Assembly: GCA_013397455.1 (NCBI GenBank)
Contig: VYZB01000167.1
Span: 932,758-996,757 of the forward strand
DNA from: Crotophaga sulcirostris
Taxonomy: Eukaryota > Chordata > Aves > Cuculiformes > Crotophagidae
Length of the DNA: 64,000 nucleotides
Direction of reading: 5' to 3'
The translations under genes and the position numbers were made by a program. Positions 1-12,521 of this stretch are shown here, one piece after another. The notes under the pieces are model-generated. The model did not search any database. It was not told where the DNA came from and was given only the letters and a program-made list of their open reading frames with translations. Numbering within the stretch: the stretch's first letter is position 1; the number at the start of each line of letters is the position of its first letter.

Positions 1-3000
1 CCAATACCCCCACAATCTTTCTTAGTGTCATGTGACTCTACACATCTCAGAACAAATGTTGTAGAAATCGATAGGAGGAACAAGAAAGCAAAGAACATTT
101 CAAATTAAACAGACTTCACCACAGATTATAGGTTTGGTTTGTTGTCATCCTGTCTCCTTCTCTTCTTTATGATTTTGACTTTTCCTCTTTTTTGGTTCAT
201 TAGTAACTACTTTTCACTCTATTTATTTCATGGTATTTATCTGCCTTTAACTTATGGTTTTGATATATCTGATTTCTTTTGTTCTACTTTTTCTCAATGA
301 TGTCTCAAAATATTTATCTTGAGTTCTTGTGACTAACACTTCTGTTTCCCTGCTGGGTCCTTTAACCAAAAAAAAAAAACCACAAACACAAACAACAATA
401 AAAAAACCCAGTAACTTAACTTGATAATGGCACCTGTCACTGACACCAGAGAAAGCACACCACATACTTTCTAGCATGTAACTTAGTTCAGTAATATATG
501 AGACTAATATCTTGATAGTACAGAAAATTTTCTGGGTGAAATCCAGATAAACTCTGGATAATTTTGTGTCATTAGCAAGGTACACAGTTCTGGTAGGGAA
601 TCTGGCATAGTCAAGGTATTTTGGAGTAATAGCCAAGCATTTCATTAAGGAATTATTGGTCCTTGAAGCAGTATTTTATTTGTTTTGTCTGCTGTTGCGA
701 GTATCCCTTCTTATTAATTTTATAAAGGGAGAAAACTGCTTTTCAATAAAAATCTGAGGGCTGTTGACCTGTCTAAGCAGACTATTAGATTATCAATTTT
801 ATAATTAGAGCAAAATTATGTTTTTAATTGAACTGATTTATTATTCCATATTATTATACCGTTTATAGTTAGTAGATTTTATAGTTTCATTAACTTTCTC
901 AAAAAGTCTAAGCTGCTTAGGTATTTGTGCTTTTTCTGAAAGGCTGAGCCTTTTTATTTTTTACAAAAATGTCAGTAGCTATGGAAAATTTTTAGTGTTA
1001 GGATTTTTCAGTACTTCAAATTAATTACAAAGGGAAAAGGAGACACTTCCTAACTGGTCAAATATGAGGGATGGTTTTCTCTTGGGTACTCAGGTAATAT
1101 AAGTAGGTGTTTTTATACACTTTGAAGTAGATTGTGTCAGAGTCACATAAGTTGTTATCTGATAGATAGGAATTAAAGGAAGTGTGGAGTTTTATGACTT
1201 TGTTGTTGTTGTCCCCATGCATCAACATCTGTATCCACCTTACACTTTATGTCCTGAAAGTTTGCTATCTCTACAAAAGCAGGAGAACTTGTTAGAAACC
1301 TCAGTTTAAATTATTTGAACAGAACGTGCTCTAGCCTTGAGATTGTCCTCAGTAAATTCCTGTTTCAGCAGGCTTCTGTGTACAACTGATTGCTGCCAGT
1401 GAATTTCATGGTAAAAATAGATACCTGGTTTTTAAAAAACAGCCCTTTAGCTCAGGGCAAATTGATTCTATCTGGGGATTAGAAAATGACTCAACTTTCT
1501 GGTTTCATCAGTTATCTGACTTCTCAAGTCTTTCACAGCGTGAAATTCCCACTTCCAAAGTGCCCTCCACTCCTGCACTGGCAGAGCATTGCTAACTCTA
1601 GTTTTGTTCTGGGATTCCATCTCTGATACCCACTAATTAGGAAATAAGTTACTTTCTCACTGGTTCTAGGCTTACAGAGCAATGTATTTATTGTCATATG
1701 GCTGAAAGAGAGGACTCAACCTGAGGGAAGCAAGCTGTGTTATATGGTCTGATCCATGAATGTTCTGCCTCCTCTTCCCCGATCAAGTGTTGGGTCATAA
1801 AATGCTGAGAAGTCTGAATTTCAGGAATTGCTATAACAATTTGGTGTGCTTCACAGTCCTTGAGAATTGCTTTATAGTCTGGTTTTCTGAAGGAAATGGT
1901 AATCGGAGGCATGAAAGTCAGAAAAAGGAGGATTCTTATAAATATATTGGCTGTGTCCATGAAGGAATTAAAACTGTGAAATGTGTTAGGGTAAGGAATT
2001 CATGCCTTAAAAGCAAAGTAGTCTCTCAATTCCTTTCCTATTGCCTATAACCACATTATATTTTATGTTTTAATTTTCAAATAAAAGTAAGATGTTTTAC
2101 TAAAGAGTTTTAAAATGCCTGACCTAATCTTCAGCAAGGGCTTGTTCTTCATACCTAAGTGAATTACTCTACTTGAAAAAGCAGCTGAAAAATGGATATG
2201 GTGAAATTCAACATAGTTTGTAACAGTCACAGCTTCCATTCTGACAAGGCATATGTGGTTAACCATGTTAGTTTTCAGACTGTGACTACCATATTATGTA
2301 TATGCTAATCACTGGAACATACTCTGCTGAAGTATTGAGGACACAATCCAATACTTTGGTTTTCTATATTCTTCTGTTCATTTGAAGTTAGTTATAGGCA
2401 CCTAAAAAGTGCATCAGGCAGGATGTGGTCCTGGATACCTTGGGTTTTTTGCAGAGGAGTGGGATGAGGGTTTCTTTAAAATTTTATTTAAAAGAACGCA
2501 ATACAGAACCCTGTGTATAACAGTGGTTAACTATTGGGAGTTTAAAATGGCCATTAGGTTCTTACAAACTAATATAAAGCTGCAGATAGGTAAAAAAATT
2601 ATGAAACACAAAATTGATTATTGCCTTCTCTGTTACTTGAAGTTTCAATACTAACACTACTTTAGCTCCTCCTCTTTCTCTCTGTCACCTGTCCTCTTCC
2701 TGCATCTCAGCAAAGGAAGGAGCAAATAGGTCTGGCAGCTCGGTTCTCTAGTACCAGGTTGGTTTTAGTTTTGTTAATGAACTGTAGCAAAGTAGGGATT
2801 CCATCTTTTAGAGCAAGTAGAAAAAAGGAAAAAAAAAAAAAAAGATGAAGAGGAGACACTAAAACCCCACACCCCTGGGGAAGGGAGGGGTTGCAGTACA
2901 TTATAGTGCCTCAGATTTTTTTTTGGTTTTTTTTTGCAGTGTGGTTTAAGTCTACACTGAATATACTCTAAACCATTGTATAATGAGTGAATGTATCTAG

Positions 3001-3909
3001 ACTTCCCATTGCACTTTTCTGTGTGCTGTAAAGAAGTAAGGAACAATGGATTATTGCATGAAACTTGGGTTATTGTGGGAGCGTCAGAGAGATGTGAAGA
3101 GTTTTAGAAATTTGGCAAGGTTAGGAATTACTCAAATGTCAAATGGAGAGTCTTGCAGGCTTGAGAGAAGTTTCTTCACTTTTAGCAGTTTACTGTTTCT
3201 CGGCAAAAGATTCTTCTCAGTTTTATTGAAGCTTGCAGCTGTAACTAGGAACCAAAGTTAAAGGGCAAGAAAGTTTTTCCTCAGATGTTCAGAAACCATA
3301 AAGTGCGTCTCTCACTTTGTTTCCTGGTTTCTGCAATAAGTACAGCAAGGGTGCAGCATGTGTTTCCTAATCTTGCGCTATATCCTGATCAGTTTCACCC
3401 TATGTTATTAATGTTGTAGCAGGGCCAAGCTGAAAGTTATATGCAATCATTTAATGAAAACCTCTGTAATTTTTTATATTTTTATAACTTTTGAAAAATT
3501 GAAATATTTTAATATGTTAATATGAAGTACAAAATCCAATCCAGTGGCTTTTTAAAATTTGCAGGCTGTTGGAATGTATACATGCTATATTGAAATCTAT
3601 AAGTCAAGTACATCAACACAAGAAATACTTTCTCAAGCCAAATTTTCAGTGTGAAATACTGTTAGAATAGTTAAGAATTGGGAGTGAGTAACAGTAATTT
3701 ACTTTTGTGGAAGGAATGGAAATCTACCCAATATATTTATGTTAGCATATATATGCTTAAGATAATGAAATAGATTTAAATTACTTACTATTGATGGCAA
3801 TAGGACTATAAAGTTCTTATAGTTGATTAGATGTCATTAGTGGGATTCCAGACACACAGCATTTTCATAATTTGGAACACATTTTCTAACACGTATGCTT
3901 TAATTATAG
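1..3909 (+). other. DMD: DMD intron 12, 3' part
   Basis: This is AT-rich intron sequence running to the acceptor of exon 13 (AG at 3908-3909). It has no exon and no transposon I can name. Low-complexity patches are an A/C-rich run near 369-412, an A run near 2829-2843 and two T runs near 2918-2935. The open frames on both strands here are short and have no family resemblance. Confidence 0.85.
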
Positions 3910-4029
3910 GCATTTCAAGAAGATTTGGAACAGGAACAAGTCAAGGTCAATTCTTTAACCCATATGGTAGTGGTGGTGGATGAAAACAGTGGAGACAAAG
4001 CTACTGCTGCATTGGAAGAACAGCTTCAG
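3910..4029 (+). CDS. DMD: Dystrophin exon 13 (spectrin-like repeat 2)
   Basis: The exon is 120 bases, phase 0 at both ends, and codes 40 residues starting [18 protein letters not shown] and ending ALEEQLQ. It equals human residues about 495-534, in the later part of spectrin-like repeat 2. The acidic start and the run of four valines before DENSGD match human dystrophin, with only four substitutions out of 40 as I recall the human sequence, making it one of the best conserved exons in the window. The acceptor is ttatag and the donor is cag|gtaaca, which is only moderate because position +5 is c. It is the first exon in the window, and exon 12 must lie upstream of base 1. Confidence 0.98.
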
Positions 4030-6243
4030 GTAACAACTAAACTCCTGTCTCTCAGAGATAAAACTACCAGTGGCATTAAATGTTAATAAAGTGGAAGAAT
4101 AACTACTAGTAGCAATGGGTTTATCTCAGGATATATTTCTGAGTATGACCTTAAATATTTCTGTAGGATGTAGCTTTTGCATACAGGGATAAATGCATGT
4201 ATTTTGGAGAAAAATATCTGAGCGCAACTTTCTTTTTGTTTTATGATTCCTTCAGTATGAACCTGTTTTATCTATCCAAGAAAAATTGTTTTTCTTTTAT
4301 ATCTTAACTGCATTTCATTACTTCTGACAGAAGTAACGTGATTCTCTGTTGTAGTTAAGGAGAAAGATATTGCATGTGAAAATCTACACAATTCAGCAGA
4401 GTGTGAGTTATTGGGAATGGAGATTTTGCTTTCAATGAGAAACTTTTGGTGTATGTGATATATTTTGATCTTAGAGTAACATGAAATGTTATTATCCACT
4501 AGCAAGTTCTTAAAAGCACACTTGTTTTAAATAATGCCCAGTATGTGTTTATTTTCATGGCAGTGCTGGTCCTCAAAAAAATGAAATAGAACTTTTTGAA
4601 AATAAGCAAAACCAAATAGTGAATGTGTACAGGTTCATATTTTTATAAAAAAACAATAGTTTCCTGGAGTACTAGAATGGGGAGAAGTTAGCAGCAAATC
4701 AAAACCTGGTCTAAATTACATTTTGACCTATAGCCTAAACAATAAAGGGACAAAAACTTCCAAATGTATTTTACTTTCTAAATACGATTACTTGAGTATC
4801 CTTTAAATAATGATACATTGGGCATACATTTTTGATAAAGCTATCAGCCAAGATATTCTTAAAATTTGTCAAATACTTGCCTTTCTTATAAGAAAATTTA
4901 GTGGTTTGCACATCTTTAAAAAAATTATCTTATTGTATTATTTATATTGCAGTGCTCTAACTGTAACTTCTGTATGATCTTAAATAGGTAATTAGTGTTG
5001 AGATACATTGACTGAAGTCAAGAACAAGGTTACTCCTGTGTTAGTGATCAGATCTCAAAGGTCACTGCTCAAAAAGTTTGGTGGTACTACAACCAAGATT
5101 ACTTCTTTTTTTCTCTTCCAGAAAGGAGAATATACTTCTTTTTCATTTTGCTTCATTGGCCAAGTGATTTCTGTTTTTTTTTTTAAATAATTAAGGCCTG
5201 AGTTTTCTCTAGAGAAAGCTATCAATACATTCAGCTGGGAGGTTTAGCTATAGCACAGACAGATATCTGTGTGTTATCTTGAATCTAGCTAATTTGAGTA
5301 CCAATACCAGTAAATCAGTAATTAGTCTGGAATTTAGAGTAGGTACTATATTTTTGGCTAAGATGCTGAGCACCACTGCTTCAAAAATCAGTCTCACTTT
5401 TATTTACTGCAACTTCATAGTCACTTAGGGAACCCAATGCAGCCAAGGTAACAATGCAACCTCTACTGATCTGTCAATTATTACTTCCTTTTTAATTCAT
5501 TTTAAGTGTCGGGCCTGTGGGTACCTTCTAAACACAGTCTTAACCTTCCAGAAATTCTTGCCAGCTTCTTGTAATCTGTTTAGTGAAATAAGGCAGATCA
5601 CTCGCAGGCACATGGTATCACAAGCTAAACTAAAGTAGTAAAATATCTTGTATGGAAGAGGAAGAAAAATTAAATGAAATGCAAAAATTAATGGGAGAAG
5701 ATTCAACCAGTATATAATTTTATGTTGACAAACAGTAGGTCCATTGCAAAGAGGCCTATAGTAACATATGACAGAAAAAGGGAAAATTATTAAAGTTATT
5801 TGATATTTACTACTGGTCATGAATGAGAAGATGTAGTATAAAAGGTTCATGGATTTTTTGACTTTTAATCTAATTTCATATCTTCAGAAAGATATCTGAA
5901 AATTTTTGAGTACATCAGGCAATACAGCTGCATATCCCTATTATTACACTGCTTATAGCAGTACCATTTGTATCCTGTGCTACTTCTGTGCCTGATCCAT
6001 ATTGGAATCCAACCTGAAATAGGATTCAGACGTTACTGTAACACATTTAACCCATTAAAGAAATATAAAGAATGATGAGTTTAAATGCAACACAATGGAG
6101 TTACACCGTATTTAATAGTATTAGTGGAGAAGGTGCCTGTTATTGCGATAAAGCATGTCCAATTACTACTGTCATTGAAAAAGTATATTCCTTGAAAGAC
6201 TGCAGTAAGGCAGTTCCTGAGGTACCAAACCCTGCAGCATAGG

Positions 6244-6263
6244 CATGCTCTGAGCAGAGCATG
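6244..6263. repeat. Perfect 9-bp inverted repeat, 2-base spacer
   Basis: catgctctg at 6244-6252 is followed by two bases and then its exact reverse complement cagagcatg at 6255-6263. It lies in a locally GC-richer patch, 6220-6300, of intron 13. It could form a small hairpin in DNA or pre-mRNA. No function is claimed. Confidence 0.8.
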
Positions 6264-8092
6264 GGATGGCGTGGAACGTTCAGATGCTGTTCGGTTCCCA
6301 CCTTAAATCACAGTACATTAGAGAAGAATCTGAAAGAAAAGTTCAATTATCTCATTGCTCTGGAAGTCACAGACTATACAGCAGTATTATAGATGTTAAT
6401 AAAAACAAAATATATAATCTTTAGGGTGTTAGGGAGGTATGCAAACTTTCGTACTTTAATGCCCAGGAGAACTGAGTTACCACAGTCCACCTACTATCTT
6501 TGTGAAATGTTGTATCTCCTTTTCTGAGTGTACAGAAAGATTGTTTGGATATTTTTTTTCATGTCACTTTCAAACTGAATGTAAGCACAGGAGATGTGAT
6601 GTTTTGGCAGGCAGAACCATTAGAGTATTTGACAAAACATACAGTGGAGCAAAGTTCAAAGCTTGATTATGTATCTGCCAGTCTGACTTGTAAAAGTAGA
6701 ACAAAACAAGAGCATGCACTGTTAGACAAAAGAGCTTAATAAGACTGCCTGAATGAGATAATGGTCAGGATCAGGTTGGAAGAAAGTGAATAGTTTTTGC
6801 TATGTAAATAGTCAAGGCGGCATTTTCCAAGCAGCTGCATTTCAGGTATACCTTTCTTTTTGAAAAGGACTGAGATTGTAATTCCTGAAATATTTTCATA
6901 TCTATAAATATATCTGTAGGTAATGCTTATCTTTTTACATGCATCCATATAAAACAATGTTAAAAAACATAAAAATGTTACTTACAGATTTTAAAACTCT
7001 CAACAGGATGAAAAGAATCTATACTGGCTTCAAATGTATGTTGTAGAAGATCTTAAAATTTATTGCATATGCCAAAAAAACCCAACAACCCTATTTAAGA
7101 GGCAGTTAATGGCATTGAAGCCAAAATTGTCCCCTGAAACAAATTATCTGTAGAAAAGTTACTCTTGCTTGGAAAAATAAAAGTAAATATAATTACAGTT
7201 CTCTTACAAATAGCCCATGCCCTAAGGCAGTGTGGGAGATTACAGCCTAGCCTAGGTGAATGTGAATATTAAACTACTTTTACATAACATTACTTACTTG
7301 ACATATCAGTGTGTGACATGTTGTGAGGCTCTATCTATTTATGCTACTGCTGGGAAATCACAATTTTTACATTTGTAGCTCCTAGATCCCATGAGGCTCA
7401 ATACAGAGCCTTACCAAAAAAAGCAGTTGCTGAGTAAGGCTCAAATCTGTATTTACTGCTGCAAAATCAAAGGACTGTAGTAGCAAATCTGTTGCAGTAG
7501 TCTGACTTGTTTCTCAGAAAGTGTGGGAAATTATCTTCCGCCAGAGAAGTCTGTGGATCTGTGCTGTAAAGAAGTCTGCATTTAATGTATGAACTACTTC
7601 TTGATGGCCTTTTACCCTGCTGAGAGAAAGGAGCTGAGAGTGTAATTTACACTGGCCATTATATATTCATATTATTCAGGATACTGTGCTTTGATTGAAG
7701 ATGGTGTATGGGTAGTTCTTGTAAAAGTATATCAAAATAATTGAGATGTTAAAGCACATACATGGGAGAAATTCTGTGAATGTGCTAATTTTTTTAATTG
7801 CTTTTGCATATAGACAAAGTCATATTTCCACAATATCTCATTAGTTTAAGGAGTCGATAGCCTTACTGTATTAGAAAGGAATCTTGCAAAAAAAGTCTTC
7901 TATTAGTTGCAGACTCGAGGCATATTATTTCACTTTTTATACATTCACTCTAGTGTTCCCAAGAGTGGTTTTGGTTTTACTCATTTTCTCCTGTTCTCAT
8001 GTTTCCTTACTTTGACCTTTTTGCAGACTAGGAATATTTTATCTTCTGCTTTCTGTACTCATGAAGAACATTCTTTCAGAGTCCTCTCAATC

Positions 8093-8108
8093 AAAAAAAA
8101 AAAAAAAA
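8093..8108. repeat. Poly-A run
   Basis: This is an uninterrupted run of about 16 A in intron 13. No retroposed body precedes it that I can recognise, and it is probably a simple repeat. Confidence 0.8.
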
Positions 8109-10956
8109 GGTTCTTTTACATGCAGATTTCTCTCAAAGTTCCAGCTAGGGCTCTCAAAAGAGGCATTTCAAGGGAGCAGGGAGGTGGTTTACTTTTTACT
8201 CTGGATTCAGTCAGTTTCTCTGGAGACTTGTTTTCCCACGTGCTATGAACAAAACCCTTGGTGTAGTCTGAGTTTCCAGGCATCATACAGGCTACTTACA
8301 GCACTGACTACTATTTGATGTGAATAAGGAGGTCAAGTTGAGCATCATATGAGTTAGTAGTCAATATCTGCTTTATAAATAGACAGTCCTGACATGATAT
8401 TTCTGCTTTGAAACTTGTGTATTAAACCTGTGCACCCAAACAGTGGTATCTTGGTGTCATGTCGTTATCATCTCTCATGAGAAATAACAGGCAGGACACG
8501 GTAATCAACTCTTTTACCAGTGCAGTTACTTAGTCATTTTACTTGCTTTATAAAAAATAAAACTTCTTGTGAAACTATTGAGACAAAAAAGGTAGGTTTT
8601 GTAGTGCTTTGGAATCGTATGCTATAAATAGTATTTTGTACATAAATATATAGTATTTTTACATAGCAAAACTTTAGTAGTATGCAAATCACTGCATTTA
8701 TTAGAGTACATACCAAGCCATGTATTTGATCCTGTACTCTTTAGGTTTTTGTGTTTTCTAGATGAGCAAACAAAAAATATTTTTCAGGAGTATATTACAG
8801 TGATAAAGGCAAGTTGGTTAAGATGTTTCTGCTGATCTTAAGAGCAAACAGTACTTCTTTGCAAGGACTGTCAAGAAAAAAAAGTCAGCTGCTTGAAAGT
8901 GAGATATTTGAGAATTACTCAGGTATAAGGGTTTTTTAATCTCCTTTTTATCAATGAAAGATTTACTGCTTCATTTATAAAACGTCAAAAGAATGCAATA
9001 TGATAGAAGTCTCATAAAAAAGTAGCGTAGACATAAATATGGGGAACTAGTTTATTTTCAAGAGGTCCTGTTTGAAAAAAAGAAAATTTTTTTTTTTTGG
9101 CAAAGACTTTACATTTGACTTGTATGAGAATTCAAAATTTCAGACAGATGCAAACTATTGATTAAATTTGCAGTGTATTTTTATACTGATCTATACCTGC
9201 ATTACCAATGGAGAGATGTCTGGTCATGAAAAAAAAAAAATTCTAAAGCTTTTAATCTAAATCAGAGGTGCCAAAACCTTTGTTACTTAACTATGAGATG
9301 GTTTGTGAATCCTTCAATAAAAACTGTAAGTGTATTTCATAAATGCAGTACATAATGAGTATCCATTAACTTCAGTGTAAATCAAGCACCAAACCAACCA
9401 AATGTGATTCATCTCACAATCTGTATATATAGAATTTGAGAAAGTAAGAGGTTTTTCTCCAGTGATACTGGGAAGAAAGGGCAAATAGGGAAAAGAAGTT
9501 CTTCTACTTGGACCTTGTTGAAGAATAACATGAAACCACTCCTTATTACTTCATTGAATCATGTACAGTGTTTTTGATTAATTAACTAATAATAATTATG
9601 TTAAATTGTGGGAATTATTAGGAAAGAAGAGACTCAGATCAGGGTTCAGATTAAAATAATCATGAGCTATAAGGAAGGATATGCTTATGATCTTTGAACT
9701 AGTAGTTAAGAAGCAAACTATGTTCAGTTGAATATGGAGAACAGTGTTAGATATTGCAGCTATGCTAAGTTGTCTTCTGTGCTTGGAGAAAAAGGAGAAT
9801 GAAGAGGTTGAGACTGTCTTGAGCTAAACTTGAAATGTGATCAGGTACAGGACAAATGAAACTAAATATAGTTCATCATTTTGTTACATTAAGAATTTTA
9901 TTTTTCCAATCAGTGAAATTATAATTTTGGCAGAAAAGGCATTATTGAATATGCATTACGGTATACATAGTATTAGTAAACGTTATTTATGACATTACAA
10001 TTTTTTAATAAACGGAAAAAAATAATTTTCTTTAAAAAGAAAATTTCTATTAGCTTGCTGCAAATGATCTTCTGCACGGTTCCGCGTCATGCAATTTGGC
10101 AATTTTATTTAATAATGAGTGGGCAAAATGGATGGGTAAAATATGTTGTACTGTATTTTTGAAGACATAAATGTTTCCCCAGAAACTATTTCTGTTAATA
10201 TTAAATAAGCTTTCTAAAATTTTCACATTCGAAACATGACCATTTTTCTGTTTGCTTGAATTAATTAGCTTTGATCACATTATGTTGTATGGCAAGCAAA
10301 CACTAACACCAAACCTGATTCTAATTTAAACAGAAATCAGATTCATACATTTGCAAAATTGTCTGATTTTTGTCTAAATTTAATTAGGAAAGAAAGTAAA
10401 TGCTCATTACATAATTCCAAATATATCACAAATCCATGATCCTAATATTAAACCTGAAAAAAAGCAAACAAAGCAACTTCTTCAAAATTTACTTTGTCTT
10501 TATGCAATAAGTGGCTGAAAAGGAATACTGTGTATTACTGTGTAACATATTTGAGCTGTTCAAAAATTCAGACATTTTTAAATTATGCTTGTTTAATTAG
10601 AGATAGTTTCATTTTTCTGGTTTTTTTCATTAGTTTCTCATTTTTCAGTTAAGCCAATATCTAAGCTGCCTGTTTAGTCTGCAAGATCTATTACGGTTTT
10701 AGTGTTCACTAAATGAAAAACATGGTATTTGATGACTTTTTCTTTGACATAAAATTAGTAAAGCCACAAATTCAAATAGCATCCTGAGATTTTACCTTTA
10801 ATTCCTTAGTCAGTGCAATATAAAATTCTTTCATGCCTGATAGAAAATACAGTTAAATTTTTAATCCCTTGGTTTTAAAAATTCACCATTTGGATGCTAC
10901 ATTTTTTTGCTGAAACTAAATTATTATCCCTATGTACAATATGTAAATGTGAAAAG

Positions 10957-11011
10957 TATAGAATCACAGAATATCTCAAGTTGAAACAGGCCCATAGGGG
11001 TCATCAAGTGA
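10957..11011 (-). mobile_element. CR1 LINE 3' end, short fragment
   Basis: Read forward, the segment tatagaatcacagaa, then caagttgaaacaggcccata and a gtcatcaagtg end resembles the reverse complement of a CR1 3' untranslated end with its short-repeat tail. The element is therefore antisense to DMD. Only about 55 bases remain, with no coding part. The wording differs from the other CR1 pieces in the window (tatctcaagttg instead of gtttgggttgg), which suggests another CR1 subfamily. The right border is uncertain. Confidence 0.7.
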
Positions 11012-11901
11012 ATAAATAAATATGAAAAAAATAAGAAACTACTTTTCCTCTTGTCAAGACATGCTTTTGAAGTAGATGAAAAAATAAGAATGCAGTAGTA
11101 TAGAATATCTTGCAGATTTTACAAGATTTTTTATTTGGAAGAAGCTGAATAATTTGCATATGATGCCCAGGGGTAAATAAATAATAGCCAATTGTTTCAG
11201 TGCATATTTTATAGAACGTCACAGCTTCACAGCACTACTAAATTTCATCCTCTATCTTAGGCATTTTGCAATAAACGCTAGTAGGAAATTAAAAAAAATA
11301 ATGCTTGATATCAACTGAAATAAGAGAAAGAGAAAAGGTAATATTTTGTGTGATTTAAAACTCACATATTAGCATGTGCTATAAATACCTGAGAAACTTC
11401 ATTGAGGGTTGTACTGGTGTTTATAAGGTTGGTTTTTTTTTTTTACACCCCCCTGCAATATTTTATAACAGGTAAGAACTTAGATCAACTACACTAACGG
11501 TGCAACTTAAGAACAAGATACTGTTTTTCTTTGATCACATCTTTGGGCTACCAAAATTATGTTTCAAGTAGTTATAGTTTGGGCATTGTAAAGTTTTGAA
11601 ACTGGGGGGTTTTTTTAGAGTGTGGTACCAGAGACTTAATAGAATAATGTGTGTGTGTAGATTAGTATTCTCTCTTTTCGGTTCTATTGCTTTTCCTGTT
11701 CTCTCCCGTTTGGTTTTATTTCAGATGGTGATATCCATTTCAGTGTGACATGCAACATATTTTAAGGTCTTAGGACTGTAAAAAGTGAATTATGGAAGTG
11801 TTTTCTCAAAAAATTTTAATACCATAGGAAAATCAGGTTTCCCTATTTTACAGAAAATATAAACAAATGCAGGCCTCTATTGTGTATTTCTTTCTTTCTA
11901 G

Positions 11902-12003
11902 CACTTTGGAAACCGGTGGGCGGCAATCTGCAGATGGACAGAAGACCGATGGATCCTTCTACAAGATATTCTTCGTAAATGGCAGCACTTTGCAGAGGAG
12001 CAG
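11902..12003 (+). CDS. DMD: Dystrophin exon 14 (repeat 2/3 junction)
   Basis: The exon is 102 bases, phase 0 to 0, and codes 34 residues that include NRWAAICRWTEDRWILLQDIL and end KWQHFAEEQ. It equals human residues about 535-568, where spectrin-like repeat 2 ends and repeat 3 begins. The tryptophans in NRWAAICRW and DRWILLQ sit where spectrin repeats keep an aromatic core. The acceptor is tttctttctag with a good pyrimidine tract, and the donor is cag|gtgagt, a near-consensus site. Exon 15 follows after only 104 bases. About nine of 34 residues differ from human, mostly at the two ends. Confidence 0.98.
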
Positions 12004-12107
12004 GTGAGTAGTTTTAGCAGTTATAAATTGGAATGTTCTTCAGAAAATTGCACTAGGAAAGGCCCGTCTGAAGCCTTTTCATTCTCTTCTCTCCAATTTT
12101 CTTTCAG
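12004..12107 (+). other. DMD: DMD intron 14, 104-base short intron
   Basis: The intron starts gtgagt and ends in a strong pyrimidine tract, ttttctttcag. At 104 bases it is by far the shortest intron in the window. Human intron 14 is, as I recall, also the shortest DMD intron at about 107 bases, so the small size appears conserved. Confidence 0.97.
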
Positions 12108-12215
12108 TGCCTTTTTGATGCATGGCTTACTGAGAAGGAGGATGCCGTGAGCAAAATTCATACAACTGGATTTAAAGATCAGAATGAAATGATGACCAAT
12201 CTGCGTAAATTAGCT
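12108..12215 (+). CDS. DMD: Dystrophin exon 15 (spectrin-like repeat 3)
   Basis: The exon is 108 bases, phase 0 to 0, and codes 36 residues beginning CLFDAWLTEKEDAVSKI and ending NLRKLA. It equals human residues about 569-604, the first helix of repeat 3. The AWLTEKE core and the following HTTGFKDQNEM stretch are the dystrophin signature and are kept almost unchanged. The donor is gct|gtatgt; the exon does not end in G, so recognition relies on intron bases. An open frame starting at an internal ATG (12147) runs on into intron 15 but is not used in the spliced product. Confidence 0.98.
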
Positions 12216-12521
12216 GTATGTATTTTCCATTTTCCTATTTTATGCTCAACTTTTTTATTCATGAGTCTGAATACAGGTGACTATTACACTTTGAAACAAT
12301 ATGGTTTAACAGAACAGCTATTTCATACTTTGGGAATGGATGTTTTACGTAGATGGAATCAGTTGATCCATGGCCTTGCTGATTAAGGACCCAATTGGTA
12401 CAGATGTCTTCCCTGGTTGTCTCTTCAAACAAAATTTTACCCATTGTAATAGCATTTACATGTCTTAATAGTATACTTCTGTACTGAATGTTTCTTTGTT
12501 CATACTCTTGATATACATATT

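Larger units (their letters stand above)
4030..11901 (+). other. DMD: DMD intron 13
   Basis: This 7,872-base AT-rich intron lies between exons 13 and 14. It holds one short antisense CR1 3' end (10957-11011), a perfect short inverted repeat (6244-6263), an A run at 8093-8108 and other short A or T runs. No exon, RNA gene or conserved frame was seen. The longest frame, on the minus strand at 5497-5850, encodes a hydrophobic AT-driven peptide with no recognisable domain. Confidence 0.85.

Noticed and set aside
247..645. 132-codon minus-strand frame in intron 12
   Set aside because: There is no family resemblance. It runs through an A/C low-complexity tract and lies antisense inside an intron.
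5497..5850. 117-codon minus-strand hydrophobic frame in intron 13
   Set aside because: The composition (I, F, L, Y) is what AT-rich DNA gives by chance, and there is no domain or orthologue that I recognise.
8093..8108. Poly-A runs here and at 51536-51552 as processed-pseudogene tails
   Set aside because: No gene-like body or target-site duplication was seen next to either run.
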